A stretch of 64,000 bases of DNA from Paenibacillus sonchi (lineage in GTDB: Bacteria > Bacillota > Bacilli > Paenibacillales > Paenibacillaceae), in NCBI RefSeq assembly GCF_016772475.1, contig NZ_CP068595.1:7192001-7256000 (forward strand), read 5' to 3'. This document shows positions 34,218 to 44,017 of the stretch, piece after piece. The notes beneath the pieces were generated by a model. That model was not told where the DNA came from and made no database searches. It saw only the letters and a list, made by a program, of their open reading frames with translations. The position numbers were made by a program, and so were the translations under genes. Numbering within the stretch: the stretch's first letter is position 1; each line of letters begins with the position of its first letter.

Positions 34218-35135
34218 TCAGCCCTTCACCCCGCCGACAGTCATCCCCTGAACAAAATATCTCTGCAGGAACGGATAGACCATCAGAATCGGAACGCTGG
34301 CAATAATCGTCATCGTCGCCCGCAGCGAAGTGGGCGTAACCCTAACCGCATTTTCCGCAGATTGGTAGGCTTCCACCGCTCCTGCCGTTGCAGAGGTATT
34401 GGTGGTCTGCAAGATTTTCATCAGTTCATACTGCAGCGTGCTTAATTTGATATTCGAGGAATTGTACAGAAATACATCAAACCAGGAATTCCATTGTCCC
34501 ACAGCCACAAACAAGGATACGGTCGCCATGGCTGGAATCGTTAGCGGCAATACGACGCGGATAAAAGTAGTAAATTCTCCGGCTCCGTCAATCCGGGCCG
34601 ATTCCAGAATGCCTTCGGGGAGGCCTTCAATAAAAGAGCGGATGACAATCATGTTGAACACCCCGATCACCCCGGGAACAATATAGACCCAGAAGGAATC
34701 CGTCAAACCCAAATTACGAATAAGCAGATACCCGGGGATCAGGCCTCCGCTGAAATACATGGTGAACACGAAGAACAGGGTCACAAATTTGCGGAGCACA
34801 AACTCCTGGCGGCTGACAGTGAAAGCCAGCATTGCTGTGCAGAAGACGGAAACCGCAGTTCCAATCACGGTGCGCAGAAGTGAAATTAAGGTCGCATGGT
34901 AAATATCTGATTCCCCGAAGATATATTTATAATTGTTCAAGGTCCACATCCGGGGCCACAAATAAATGCCGCCTCTCACGGCATCGTTGGCGTCGTTAAG
35001 AGAAACGGCGATCATATTAATGAAAGGGTACATGGTGACGATCATCAGACACACCATAAAAATGATATTGCATATATCAAATATCCGGTCCCCCAGACTG
35101 GAATTGCGCAAGCGGGACGATTTTCCGGATTGCAT
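34218..35135 (-). CDS. Carbohydrate ABC transporter permease, LplC/YtcP family
   Basis: 305 residues, second permease of an LplABC-type importer. Six membrane segments are expected; the EAA loop region reads ILESARIDGAGEFTTFIRVVLPL, and the end FLQRYFVQGMTVGGVKG is standard for YtcP/LplC. Strong AAAAGGAGG ahead of the ATG. It lies 15 bp after its partner permease, last of the cluster regulator-kinase-binding protein-permease-permease. An ATPase is not encoded nearby. Confidence 0.92.
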   Translation of the reverse strand: MQSGKSSRLRNSSLGDRIFDICNIIFMVCLMIVTMYPFINMIAVSLNDANDAVRGGIYLWPRMWTLNNYKYIFGESDIYHATLISLLRTVIGTAVSVFCTAMLAFTVSRQEFVLRKFVTLFFVFTMYFSGGLIPGYLLIRNLGLTDSFWVYIVPGVIGVFNMIVIRSFIEGLPEGILESARIDGAGEFTTFIRVVLPLTIPAMATVSLFVAVGQWNSWFDVFLYNSSNIKLSTLQYELMKILQTTNTSATAGAVEAYQSAENAVRVTPTSLRATMTIIASVPILMVYPFLQRYFVQGMTVGGVKG

Positions 35136-35150
35136 GACGTAGACCTCCTT

Positions 35151-36122
35151 TTAGAATAATCTGCTTTCTCCCATTCTCTTGGCAATATGATTAGCGGAGA
35201 AAAGGAAGATGAAGCTGACTACGGTTTTAAATATGCCTGCCGCTGTCCCCAAGGAAAAGTTGCCCATCCCCAAACCATACTTCAGCACAAAAATATCCAG
35301 GTTTTCTGAATAATCCAAATTCATCCCGTTGCCCAGCAAATATTGCGGCTCAAATCCGGATTCAAGAATATTCCCCAAGTTCATAATCAGCAGGATGATG
35401 ATAACCGGCTTGAGTCCGGGAAGCGTAATATTAAGCATCCGCTGAAAGCGGCTCGCTCCGTCGATTTCAGCCGCCTCATATTGGGAAGGGTCGATCGAAG
35501 TAATGGCCGCCAAATAGATAATGGTGTTCCAGCCTACATCTTTCCATACCTGGGTCACACCGAGAATCCCCCAAAAATAATTTCCTTTCCCCATCCACAG
35601 CTCCGGTTTATCCAGAAGATGCAGCTTCGTCAGCAGCAGATTAATGATGCCGTCCGGCGATAACACGGTCAGCACAATACTGGACGCTACAACCCAGGAG
35701 ATAAAGTGCGGCAAATAGCTGACGGTCTGAACGACACGTTTAAAAATAAGATTTTTCAGCTCATTTAGCAGAAGGGCAAGCGTAATCGCTGTAACGAATC
35801 CCAGCACCAATTGAATCGTACTCATCACTAAGGTGTTTCGCAGGACCCGATAAAAGGTACTGTCCTCAAACAGAATTCTAAAGTGCTTCAGCCCCGCCCA
35901 TTCCTGCTCCGAGTAGCTTCTGGCCGGCTTATAATTCTGAAAGGCCATGGTCCAGCCCCAAAGGGGAAGATATTTAAACACGAAGGCCCAAATTACGAAA
36001 GGAATACACATGAAAGCCAGTGTCTTCTGCTGGATAAGGCGTTTGAAGAATAAATGGGTTTGATTCATTCCCGTACCGCTGGCTTGCGGGTCCGAGTTTC
36101 GAGAATATAATGGTTTCTCCAC
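35151..36122 (-). CDS. Carbohydrate ABC transporter permease, LplB family
   Basis: 323 residues, MalF-type permease. Typical start of the core: LAFMCIPFVIWAFVFKYLPLWGWTMAFQNY; EAA loop QYEAAEIDGASRFQRMLNITLPG; C-terminus NHIAKRMGESRLF as in LplB proteins. Starts at GTG 36122 with AAGGGAG nine bases ahead. Heterodimerises with the LplC-type permease and receives sugar from the lipoprotein at 36224-37921. Confidence 0.92.
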   Translation of the reverse strand: MEKPLYSRNSDPQASGTGMNQTHLFFKRLIQQKTLAFMCIPFVIWAFVFKYLPLWGWTMAFQNYKPARSYSEQEWAGLKHFRILFEDSTFYRVLRNTLVMSTIQLVLGFVTAITLALLLNELKNLIFKRVVQTVSYLPHFISWVVASSIVLTVLSPDGIINLLLTKLHLLDKPELWMGKGNYFWGILGVTQVWKDVGWNTIIYLAAITSIDPSQYEAAEIDGASRFQRMLNITLPGLKPVIIILLIMNLGNILESGFEPQYLLGNGMNLDYSENLDIFVLKYGLGMGNFSLGTAAGIFKTVVSFIFLFSANHIAKRMGESRLF

Positions 36123-36223
36123 TTGTATTAACTCCCTTCCGGCTCCTTACAGAATAAACCTCGGGGCCGAAAGCCTCTCGACATCCGACCCCGGGTATCT
36201 AACAACCGTTCACAATCATTGCA

Positions 36224-37921
36224 TTACCATTTGCCGGCGACTCGGTCCTGTACCTTTTTCGTAATGAAATCCTCATACGTTTTCTTATCCAGCTTGTTGA
36301 ACTGGTTCATGTAGTCGTCCCAATTCTTATCGAAGTTGGCCGGGCTGTCTAAAATCATCGCAGGCAGGTATTTCCGCTGCAGATCGTCCGCTTTGGTGAT
36401 AAACATCTGTTCAGGCGATCCTTGTTCCAGTGCGATAGACCAGGCAGGAGACCATGGACGCTCATCCGGATTGCTGAAAAGCTCGCTGAAGGTCTTCACG
36501 CCATAGGCTGCAAGCAGCTTCTTGTCACCCTCCGTATATCCGAAGGATGCTACTTCCGGCTGATTGCCCGGACCGTAGGCATTGCCATCCTCCAGAACGG
36601 AGTTGTTGCCGTAACGCGGCCAGCTGTAATTGAAATAGTCGAACCCGAATTTTTGACTTTTTTCGGGATCTTCATGCATTTGGCGCTGTTCGTCATTGGC
36701 GTAAGTGAAGCGGCCGTTCGCATCCACGGCATAGCTCTGGTCCTTGATGCCCCATTGAACCAGGATCTGATTTTCCTCTTTCAGCAGGTTATCGAAGTAC
36801 TTAATAATACGGGCCGGATCTTTGGCTTTCACAGTGATGCCAACCCCGTAGTTGTTGACAAATCCAGGCGGGTCAATATACTGATCCTTGATTCCTTTGT
36901 CGAATACGATAGGCAGCGCAACATAGCGCTTATCATCGTCACCGGCTTTCTTCAGGTTGTTGGTCGCATCCCCAACCTGCCAGGAATAGCTGAAATAACC
37001 GAGGACGCGTCCGGAGGTCAGCTTCGCTAAATACTGGTCCCTGTTCATGGTGAAGGATTCCGGATCGACCAGGCCCTGGGCATTAGCCTCGTTCAGCTTC
37101 TGCATCCACCGCTTCTGATATTCGGAGCCCGCCACCAGCTTGGCCTCATGGGTCTTCATATCCACCATCGTACTGCCGTCGTTGGGATAACCGGCCAAGT
37201 GCATGGCCGGATTCTGAAGGGTAAAGAAGCTGCCCTGTTCACCGGCGAAGGTAGCGAACCCGATGGTATCCTGGCCGTTCACCTGCGGATGTTTGTCCTT
37301 ATACTGCTTCAGCAGATCGAAATATTCATCCAGTGTAGTAATTTTGGGGTAATTGAATTCCTTCAGGATGGAGCGCTGAATATAGAACCCGGTCTGAAAA
37401 TTAGGCTCGGAAACGTAGCCGATATTGGCTCCATAAGGGAAAAAGTAGAGCTTACCGTCTTTCTGTCTGAATTTATCAAAGTAAGGTCCATATACACGCT
37501 TAATGTTCGGGCCATACTTTTCAATCAGATCATCAAGCGGAATGAAAGCACCTGCGTCCATGAGCTTTGCCATCTGGCCGCTGGAATCGATAATGTCTGG
37601 GTAGTCTCCGCTGGCGATCATAACTCCGGCTTTGGTATCGCCATCGCCAACCAGATATTCTATGTTCCAGTCAACACCGGTTTGGGTCTGCAATTCTTTC
37701 CCAATAGTGGTTTCACTGCCCAGGATTTGCTTTTTGGGTGCGCCAAAGCTGAAATACTTGTAGGTAACAGGCGAGGTATCCCCGCTTCCGGATGCGGAGT
37801 TCCCCTTAGCTGCCGGACTGTTCGACGCACCGTCAGACGAGTTGCTGCCATTGCCGCAGCCTCCTAAAGCTGCAGCCAAGACAAGTGCCAATCCAGCGGT
37901 TAGAATTTTTCCTTTAAACAT
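36224..37921 (-). CDS. Extracellular solute-binding lipoprotein of carbohydrate ABC importer (LplA/YtcQ type)
   Basis: 565 residues from the ATG at 37921. Signal peptide with lipobox LGGC (lipidated Cys22), then a Ser/Asn/Gly-rich linker. The long form and motifs such as QTGVDWNIEYLVG, IASGDYPDIIDSSGQM and DDLIEKYGPNIKRVYG are typical of YtcQ/LplA proteins that take up aldouronates or similar oligosaccharides. The frame is open to 38041, but the upstream part lacks signal features and AAAGGGGG lies ahead of 37921. Downstream of the sensor pair, so the pair probably controls it. Confidence 0.92.
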   Translation of the reverse strand: MFKGKILTAGLALVLAAALGGCGNGSNSSDGASNSPAAKGNSASGSGDTSPVTYKYFSFGAPKKQILGSETTIGKELQTQTGVDWNIEYLVGDGDTKAGVMIASGDYPDIIDSSGQMAKLMDAGAFIPLDDLIEKYGPNIKRVYGPYFDKFRQKDGKLYFFPYGANIGYVSEPNFQTGFYIQRSILKEFNYPKITTLDEYFDLLKQYKDKHPQVNGQDTIGFATFAGEQGSFFTLQNPAMHLAGYPNDGSTMVDMKTHEAKLVAGSEYQKRWMQKLNEANAQGLVDPESFTMNRDQYLAKLTSGRVLGYFSYSWQVGDATNNLKKAGDDDKRYVALPIVFDKGIKDQYIDPPGFVNNYGVGITVKAKDPARIIKYFDNLLKEENQILVQWGIKDQSYAVDANGRFTYANDEQRQMHEDPEKSQKFGFDYFNYSWPRYGNNSVLEDGNAYGPGNQPEVASFGYTEGDKKLLAAYGVKTFSELFSNPDERPWSPAWSIALEQGSPEQMFITKADDLQRKYLPAMILDSPANFDKNWDDYMNQFNKLDKKTYEDFITKKVQDRVAGKW

Positions 37922-38059
37922 TTGGACTTCATCCCCCTTTAGATTTTTTAAATCACCTTCAGTCTTGTAAGCTCTTTCAATATAACAAGAAACCGCTTTC
38001 TTGATTACCCGGCAAACCATACCTTGTACTTTGAAATACATATCTATCCCACCGGTATT

Positions 38060-39780
38060 TTAAGGCGCCGCTTCCATCAGCGGGAGGGAAATCTCAATAT
38101 GCGTTCCCGTCCCTTCCCGGGCATCCATCGCAAACTTAAAGCGGTCCTGGAAGCAAAGCTTCAGACGGTAATATGCATTTTTCATGCCGACCCGCTCGCC
38201 GATGTCGTCATTCTCTTCCAGATACCCCTTGAGCTCCTCCAGCTTCTCCGGGGACATGCCGATCCCGTTATCCTCCAGTCTGAAGATAAGCCTATCCCTC
38301 TGCGCTACGACTGAGATCGCGATAATCCCTTTATCCGGGCTCGATTCGATACCATGGATACTGGCGTTCTCCACGAAGGGCAGCAGAACCATTTTGGGAA
38401 TCCGGTGCTCAAGTGCTGCGGGGTCAGCGACGATACTGTACTCCAGCTTGTCACCGAAGCGGTATTGCTGAATCGTAAGAAAGCTTTCAATCAGCTCCAG
38501 CTCCTCGCGGACAGTAACATAGTTATGGCTCCAGGAGACCGATTTGCGGAACATTTTCGCCATATGCTGAATGATCTTCGCAGTTTCTTTTTCCCCTTGA
38601 TGAGGCTTCGCATGCGGACCGATTCCAGCGAATTGAACAGGAAGTGGGGATTGATCTGGCTGTGCAGGGCATGAAGCTGCGCCTGCTGCTGCTTCAGCTC
38701 CAGATTCTTCTTCTGGATATCCGCCACATAGACTTCATTAATCAGACTGTTGACCGTCTCGGTCATCCGGTTGAATTCGATGGTCAGCTGGCCGATTTCG
38801 TCTCTGGCCTCTTCGTGGGGAATCGTCTGGAAATTTTGCGCCTTCACCTTTTTCATATGCTTGAGAATCCGTACCAGCCGCACGTGGATTGACCTAGACA
38901 TGGCCGCGATGATGATCGAAGGCAGCACAAAGTTGATGCAGGCCAGCCAAATGACGAAAGAACGCGACTTCCGGACCTCCTTCAGCACATTTTCCTCATC
39001 CATGACACCCTCCAGTGTCCATCCCTCCAGATAATTAATTCCGCTGTAAACATTTTTGAATGCAAGAGAGTTCTTGGGAAAGCTGATCTCCTTAAAAGGA
39101 ACACCTTCCGGCAGCTTCGCCGCATCGTTCTCGTACTGTACTCTCCCCTGGGGGTCCACCAAATAGACCATGCCATTAAATGTACTTCCAAAAAAGATCT
39201 GGTGAATCCGTTCCATGTTCAAGTCTATTTTGACGAGCTGCTCGATGCCGCTGGTGTGGTAATTGTTTAATTTTTGAATCAGACTGAACTTCTGCTCGGA
39301 ATAGATAAAGGTCGGATAACGGGAGGAAGAGGCCTTGGACTGTCTATACCAGTCGGTATCGCGGAGCTTGTCGGTTAACCGGTCAATATAGCCGGAGGCC
39401 AATACGGTAGGATTGTCCGTATACACCTGATACCAGCGGACCCCCTGCGCATTTTGATCGGCAAGAGCCCCCCTCAGGTAGGAATTGAAGGTTTCCACAT
39501 AGTCCTTCTCGCTGGTAAATTTGCGGGTAATTGTTTTGTTGAAAATGGAGTCGCCATACAGGGAGTAAGAAAGGCCTACCCCTTGATCGATAGTCACCCG
39601 CAGTTCGTTTTTCAGATTGTCCAGCGCCATGTCCGCGTCGCGGATTTTTTGATTCCGCAGATTGGAGGTAGTCACGTTATAGAACACAACATTGGTCAGC
39701 ACTATGGGAATAAATACCGACAGCACGTACATCAGCAGCAGCTTGTCGCGCAGCTTCAAATAGTTCAGGAATTTTTTCAT
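38060..39780 (-). CDS. YesM-type sensor histidine kinase (frameshifted)
   Basis: 573 residues when one base is restored. Membrane segment near residues 13-35, external sensor domain of about 250 residues, second membrane segment (about 278-298), HAMP, then the His_kinase domain with phospho-His in NPHFLFNSLESVRM, and an ATPase domain (LPFVENASIHGIES, DNGIGMSPEKL). The frame breaks just after LIKG at a GGGG run (38593-38596 on the plus strand CCCC); one more G gives GEKETAKIIQHMAKMF and joins both halves. Pairs with the response regulator 12 bp upstream to sense an extracellular carbohydrate. Confidence 0.87.
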
Positions 39781-39792
39781 AGGACCGCCCCG

Positions 39793-41349
39793 CTATTCTT
39801 TGTCAATCAGCATGTTCCGGTATTCAGACGGCGATATCTGTTCCAGCTTTTCGAACTGGGTCACGAAATAATCGGCATTCTGAAAGCCGACTCTGCCTGC
39901 AATCTCATACATTCTCAGATCGCTTTGCCGCAGCAGCTTTTTGGCTTCCTGTATCCTAAGCTCCAGGAGATAATCGTTGAAATAGATGCCGTAAGTTTTG
40001 CGGAACAACCGCCCCAGATACACAGCATTCATATAGAACTCGGCTGCTATGCTCTTAAGGCTGATATTCTCGCGGTAGCGGGTATCGATATATCGTTTGA
40101 CCAGCTTGATTCCTCCCAGGCAGTGCTCCTTGCGGAGCCGGGCAATATATTCTGCCGCTTCTTGGATCGCCTGCAGGAAATGCTCCTCCAGCATCTGCAG
40201 ATTCCAATGCCCGTGTCTCCGTTCAGCCAGCTCCTTAAGCCGCAGAATTTCCTCCTCATTGCCGTCCATTTCCTTCATTACGCCAATGATTCCCGTCATG
40301 CACCGGGAGAGGGAGCCGGCCACGGCTTGCGGGGTGAAACGCTGCTCATGGAACAACCGGAACATGCGGTTCACGGTTTCCTGGTAGTCCTTCTTGTTTC
40401 CCTCTTCCAGCTGCATGATCAGCTGGTTTGCGAGAACCGGACTCATATCAAATACGTACAGGGGTTTATCTTTGATGTCCGAATACATAATGACTCCGGT
40501 GTGCTCGGCATATTTATGCCTGGCTGCTTCATTAGCCTCCGCATACGAGCGGTGAACATGGTCCAGCGTGTCAACGGGATCGCCCGCATAGAGGCTCAAA
40601 CCCGTATCCAGCCGTTCCGATAGGGCCGCACGAAGCTGCTCCAAATGAAGCATAAGACCGCCGTGTCCGCCTGTGATCCCGTCCGTACTGAGCAGTATTC
40701 CGAAGGTCCCCGGCTGCTGCTCAAACACCGGAATGCCGGCACCTCCCTCTTCAAGGGAATGAAGCGCCTCCTGGAACTGCTTCACAGTGGCTGGCTTGTC
40801 CCGCACGCCCGCATGAATCTCGGTCACAGCGTACAGGAAGCCGCTCTTTCCTTCCAGTCCCAGTGCTGCTGCATAAGGTTCGGCATCCTCCGCCTGAAGA
40901 TTCTCCTGCACCAGCGCTTCCATGATGGCACTGGTTGTGAGATCCTCATTAGTCAGAGCGGCGATCCTCTTCCTGCCCATGGCATAGGACAGCTTCCGCA
41001 GCGCTGCGGTCATTTCCTCTTCATCAATGGGCTTCAGAATGTAGTCGTGAACGCCATAGCGCAATGCCTGCTGGGCGTACTTGAAGTCGTGGAAGCCGCT
41101 GATAATGATGAATATCAAATCCAAGCCGGCATGTTCGTTCACGCTGCGGATCAGATCCAGCCCGTCCAGAATAGGCATCCGGATATCTGTAATTACCAGG
41201 TCAGGCTCAAGCTGCGTGATCATGTCCAGCGCTTCCGCGCCATTGTTCGCCTCTCCCACGATGCTCAATTTGAGCGATTCCCACGGGATTAATTCCAGCA
41301 GCCCTTTGCGGACATATACCTCATCGTCTACCAGCAATACTTTGAACAC
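39793..41349 (-). CDS. YesN-type response regulator with AraC DNA-binding domain
   Basis: 518 residues. Receiver domain at the N-terminus with phospho-Asp in DLVITDIRMPILDG and Lys in YILKPIDEEE; a middle region without clear family; two helix-turn-helix motifs of AraC type at the C-terminus (ISLKSIAAEFYMNAVYLGRLFRKTYG...EIAGRVGFQNADYFVTQFEKLEQISPSEYR). Starts at GTG with AAGGGGG ahead. First gene of a five-gene operon with kinase, binding lipoprotein and two permeases. Its promoter (41421-41480) shares a 60-bp module with two glycosidase genes. Confidence 0.92.
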   Translation of the reverse strand: MFKVLLVDDEVYVRKGLLELIPWESLKLSIVGEANNGAEALDMITQLEPDLVITDIRMPILDGLDLIRSVNEHAGLDLIFIIISGFHDFKYAQQALRYGVHDYILKPIDEEEMTAALRKLSYAMGRKRIAALTNEDLTTSAIMEALVQENLQAEDAEPYAAALGLEGKSGFLYAVTEIHAGVRDKPATVKQFQEALHSLEEGGAGIPVFEQQPGTFGILLSTDGITGGHGGLMLHLEQLRAALSERLDTGLSLYAGDPVDTLDHVHRSYAEANEAARHKYAEHTGVIMYSDIKDKPLYVFDMSPVLANQLIMQLEEGNKKDYQETVNRMFRLFHEQRFTPQAVAGSLSRCMTGIIGVMKEMDGNEEEILRLKELAERRHGHWNLQMLEEHFLQAIQEAAEYIARLRKEHCLGGIKLVKRYIDTRYRENISLKSIAAEFYMNAVYLGRLFRKTYGIYFNDYLLELRIQEAKKLLRQSDLRMYEIAGRVGFQNADYFVTQFEKLEQISPSEYRNMLIDKE

Positions 41350-41420
41350 GATCGGGTCCCCCTTCTGACAAAAAATATTCCGCCGGTGGTTCCCGCCGGC
41401 GGAACTTGAATAGTTTTTTA

Positions 41421-41480
41421 TTGTATTATATTAAGTGTCCGCGATAGTATCCTTGTATGTTATCGTTAATATATTGCGTG
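41421..41480 (-). promoter_or_regulatory. Promoter P1 with shared 21-bp-spaced direct-repeat module
   Basis: Minus strand: CACGCAAT at position 1 of the module, ACAAGGAT at 25, -10 TATAAT at 51-56 (41425-41430), preceded by ACTTAA. Drives the yesN-type operon. Aligns without gaps to P2 (43052-43111) and P3 (46063-46122). Confidence 0.7.
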
Positions 41481-41497
41481 AATTCCGATATTTCCGT

Positions 41498-41554
41498 AAA
41501 AAAAATCTTGGCCTGTAAACGCACTAGGTAAGCTGCTGATTCACAAGCCAAGAT
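41498..41554 (-). terminator. Terminator of the GH30 xylanase gene
   Basis: Long stem, ATCTTGGC / GCCAAGAT extended by CTTGTGAA / TTTACAGG pairs (with wobbles), followed on the minus strand by eight T. Confidence 0.85.
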
Positions 41555-41581
41555 AAAATTTATTTATGGCACTACATAATC

Positions 41582-42919
41582 TTACTGGGCAGGCACAGTA
41601 ATACTGGTTTCAGCTTCATAAGTAGTTTCGCTGACGGTGCTTCTGCCGTTCCCAAGTGCAGCTACAAAGGTAGTTACACTTTGGGCAGGAAGCTGGGCGG
41701 TAAAGGAGTTGTTCGACACATTAATAGATGCGCCGGAGGCAACTTTTCTGCTGGCGTCCGTGATCCATGTGGATACGCCCGATGCAGTGCCATTCTGCAG
41801 GACAAAGTTTTGGCTTACGGCTGAAGTGCCTCTGTTAATGGCAACAATGACAACCTTGTTATCGCCTTTGTATGCCGAGGTGTAGACGTTGGTGTTGGGA
41901 TTCTTCGTGGCGTCAACTCTTACATATCCCGGACGGATAAATTTGGAGAACTGGGCCATGCTGTCCCCGCGCTTGCTGATTGTGCCATCCTCATTCATCG
42001 GACCGTATTGTCTGCGGATATACCACCACACATAGGCCTGGAAATCTGCCTCTGCCATAGCATTGTGCATATGATAAGCAACATCCAGGGCCTCAGGCCA
42101 GCGGTTCGCAGAGTTGTTGTCACTGTTGGGATAGTACACCTCTGTCATCCAGAGCTCTTTCCCTGCCCCTTTTTGCTTAAAAAGCGGATAAGGAAAGTTG
42201 CTGAACGAAGTGCCGTAAGTGTGCGCACCCAGAATATCCATATTCGCTAGAGCCTGTGTATCATTCAGGATAGGGTCAGACATATTCTTCAAGTAAGAGA
42301 ACGACTCGGGTGCTATAACCCTGCAGTTAATAGAACCGGCATTATTTTTCATAAAATTAAGCATTTCCGCCGGCGTCCACCAGGTCCAGGTATGTGCATA
42401 ATCCGGTTCATTTTGTACAGAAATCGCATATAGATTCACACCGTTATTCTTCATGTACGTAACGAAATCGTTCAGATGCTGCGCATACGCGGCGTACTTA
42501 TCGTACCTCAGCCGTTTGGCGGACGTGTCCCCGTTGCGGTTGAAGGTCTCCGTCATGCTGCTGGGAGGGTTCCAGGGTGAGGCGAAAACGATAGCTCCGT
42601 GTGCGATAGCAGATTTGGCAGTTTCTACTTCTCTGTACCAGTTATTTTTATTCTCGTCCACATAGATCCGCAGGACAGAGAACCCTAGCTGGTTTGGTCC
42701 ATTGCCAAAAGCAGTTTCTCTTTGCGCCGCAGTCAAATCTCCAATCCAAGCCGGGAGGTTGATGCCGCCAAACCCGCGGATCACTTGTTTTTCTGCTGAC
42801 AAATTGACGGTCACATTGCTTGCTGCTGAAGCCTTTGGAGGTGCAGGTACCAGCATTACCGACAGCACAGTAACACATGCCAATAATGTACACAGTGATT
42901 TTTTTACCCCTGAAATCAT
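41582..42919 (-). CDS. xynC: Secreted GH30 (subfamily 8-like) glucuronoxylanase
   Basis: About 445 residues. Signal peptide (VKKSLCTLLACVTVLSVMLVPAPPKASA) shows secretion. Catalytic TIM barrel with side beta domain: acid/base Glu in VQNEPDYAHTWTWW and nucleophile Glu in ELWMTEVYYPN. GH30_8 enzymes cut beta-1,4-xylan next to methylglucuronic-acid branches and release aldouronates. After the usual barrel-plus-side-domain end a short tail reads STVSETTYEAETSITVPAQ; YEAE is how CBM6 modules often begin, so a binding module may have been lost. ATG 42919 (GAGGAG ahead) preferred over 42970. Controlled by promoter P2 and a cre. Confidence 0.92.
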   Translation of the reverse strand: MISGVKKSLCTLLACVTVLSVMLVPAPPKASAASNVTVNLSAEKQVIRGFGGINLPAWIGDLTAAQRETAFGNGPNQLGFSVLRIYVDENKNNWYREVETAKSAIAHGAIVFASPWNPPSSMTETFNRNGDTSAKRLRYDKYAAYAQHLNDFVTYMKNNGVNLYAISVQNEPDYAHTWTWWTPAEMLNFMKNNAGSINCRVIAPESFSYLKNMSDPILNDTQALANMDILGAHTYGTSFSNFPYPLFKQKGAGKELWMTEVYYPNSDNNSANRWPEALDVAYHMHNAMAEADFQAYVWWYIRRQYGPMNEDGTISKRGDSMAQFSKFIRPGYVRVDATKNPNTNVYTSAYKGDNKVVIVAINRGTSAVSQNFVLQNGTASGVSTWITDASRKVASGASINVSNNSFTAQLPAQSVTTFVAALGNGRSTVSETTYEAETSITVPAQ

Positions 42920-43032
42920 TCTTCTCAGCTCCTCATAAAGTAATTTCCGCCAAAACCCTGCTCTTGTCACCTCCTGTCTGACCGAAGCGGCAGCAGCACC
43001 TAAAATAAGCTTGTCTATATTTCTTGCAGCAC

Positions 43033-43047
43033 TTGCAAGCGCTTCCT
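43033..43047 (-). promoter_or_regulatory. CcpA operator (cre) at the xynC start of transcription
   Basis: On the plus strand TTGCAAGCGCTTCCT matches the cre consensus WTGNAANCGNWNNCW at all positions. It begins about 2 bases after the predicted start (-10 at 43056-43061), an effective position for roadblock repression by glucose. Confidence 0.75.
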
Positions 43048-43051
43048 TTTC

Positions 43052-43111
43052 CTGTATTATATTAAGTATCTGCTGAATAATCCTTGCAAATAAACAACAT
43101 TATATTGCGTG
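43052..43111 (-). promoter_or_regulatory. Promoter P2 of xynC with shared direct-repeat module
   Basis: Minus strand: CACGCAAT (module 1-8), TGCAAGGATTATTC (24-37) and -10 TATAAT (51-56). The two GCAA half-sites are 21 bp apart. The module is 59 percent or so identical to P1 and keeps the same spacing in P3. The AraC gene at 43156 starts divergently from this same region. Confidence 0.75.
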
Positions 43112-43155
43112 GGTACTTATAATTCCAAAAGATACAATAAAAAGGATTTGATATT

Positions 43156-44010
43156 ATGAGTCTGGATCTAAACTATATTTTCGCCCCGATTAAAGAGGAA
43201 TTGATTTGCTTCCATAAAGCAACAGATACGGAGCTTATCAACCCGGCCTTGCCTTATCACCGCCACGATGCCTATGAAATTTATTTGTTCCTAAGAGGCA
43301 ATGCCTACATGTATCTTGAGCAGTCCTGCTACAGATTGGCCCCTGGCGATTTAATCATCATCAGTCCCAGCGAAATGCACCGGTGTATCTGTATCGACAA
43401 TCAAATGTATGAACGAATCGGGCTGAATATCAAGAAGTCCGCCTTGCAGAGGCTTTCAAGCCATCGCTCTAATCTATTATCCTGCTTCGAATCCCATCCC
43501 TTCGGGCAGAACAATCTGACTCGGCTCTCCCCGGACCAGATTGCGTTTTATTGCGGGCTCACAGAGAAATTGATCTCCTGCCTCCACTCGGAGGCATACG
43601 GACAGGATCTTCTGGCGGAATCCTATGTTACCCAGCTGCTTGTGTTCGTCAACTCCCTGTATCAGTCTTCCACATACAAATCGAATAATCTCATGCCCGA
43701 GCTGGTCAGCAATACGATGACCTATATCAAGGAGCATCTGGTCGAATCTATATCTTCTGAGCAGCTGGAGCAGGAGTTCCATTACAGCGGCAAATATATA
43801 AGCCAGCAATTCAGGGAGCATACCGGACTGACGATACGCTCCTATATTGTTGACAAGCGCATTTCACTGGCCATGAACCACCTGTCCGCCGGAAAGACTG
43901 TAGCCGAGGCCTGTGAGCTTTCCGGGTTCAGCGACTATGCCAATTTTATAAGAAGCTTCAAAAAAATAGCCGGCATGCCCCCGGGGAAATATAAATCCAT
44001 AAAATGCTAA
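43156..44010 (+). CDS. AraC-family transcriptional regulator
   Basis: 284 residues. N-terminal cupin-type sensor domain (YHRHDAYEIYLFLRGNAYMYLEQSCYRLAPGDLIIISPSEMHR), C-terminal double helix-turn-helix (SSEQLEQEFHYSGKYISQQFREHTG...EACELSGFSDYANFIRSFKKIAG). A close paralogue is encoded at 46143-47000. Divergent from xynC, with module P2 between them, so regulation of xynC is the simple reading. AAAGGAT ahead of the ATG. It converges with a glycosidase gene whose stop is 7 bp away. Confidence 0.9.
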   Translation: MSLDLNYIFAPIKEELICFHKATDTELINPALPYHRHDAYEIYLFLRGNAYMYLEQSCYRLAPGDLIIISPSEMHRCICIDNQMYERIGLNIKKSALQRLSSHRSNLLSCFESHPFGQNNLTRLSPDQIAFYCGLTEKLISCLHSEAYGQDLLAESYVTQLLVFVNSLYQSSTYKSNNLMPELVSNTMTYIKEHLVESISSEQLEQEFHYSGKYISQQFREHTGLTIRSYIVDKRISLAMNHLSAGKTVAEACELSGFSDYANFIRSFKKIAGMPPGKYKSIKC

Positions 44011-44017
44011 TTAACGA

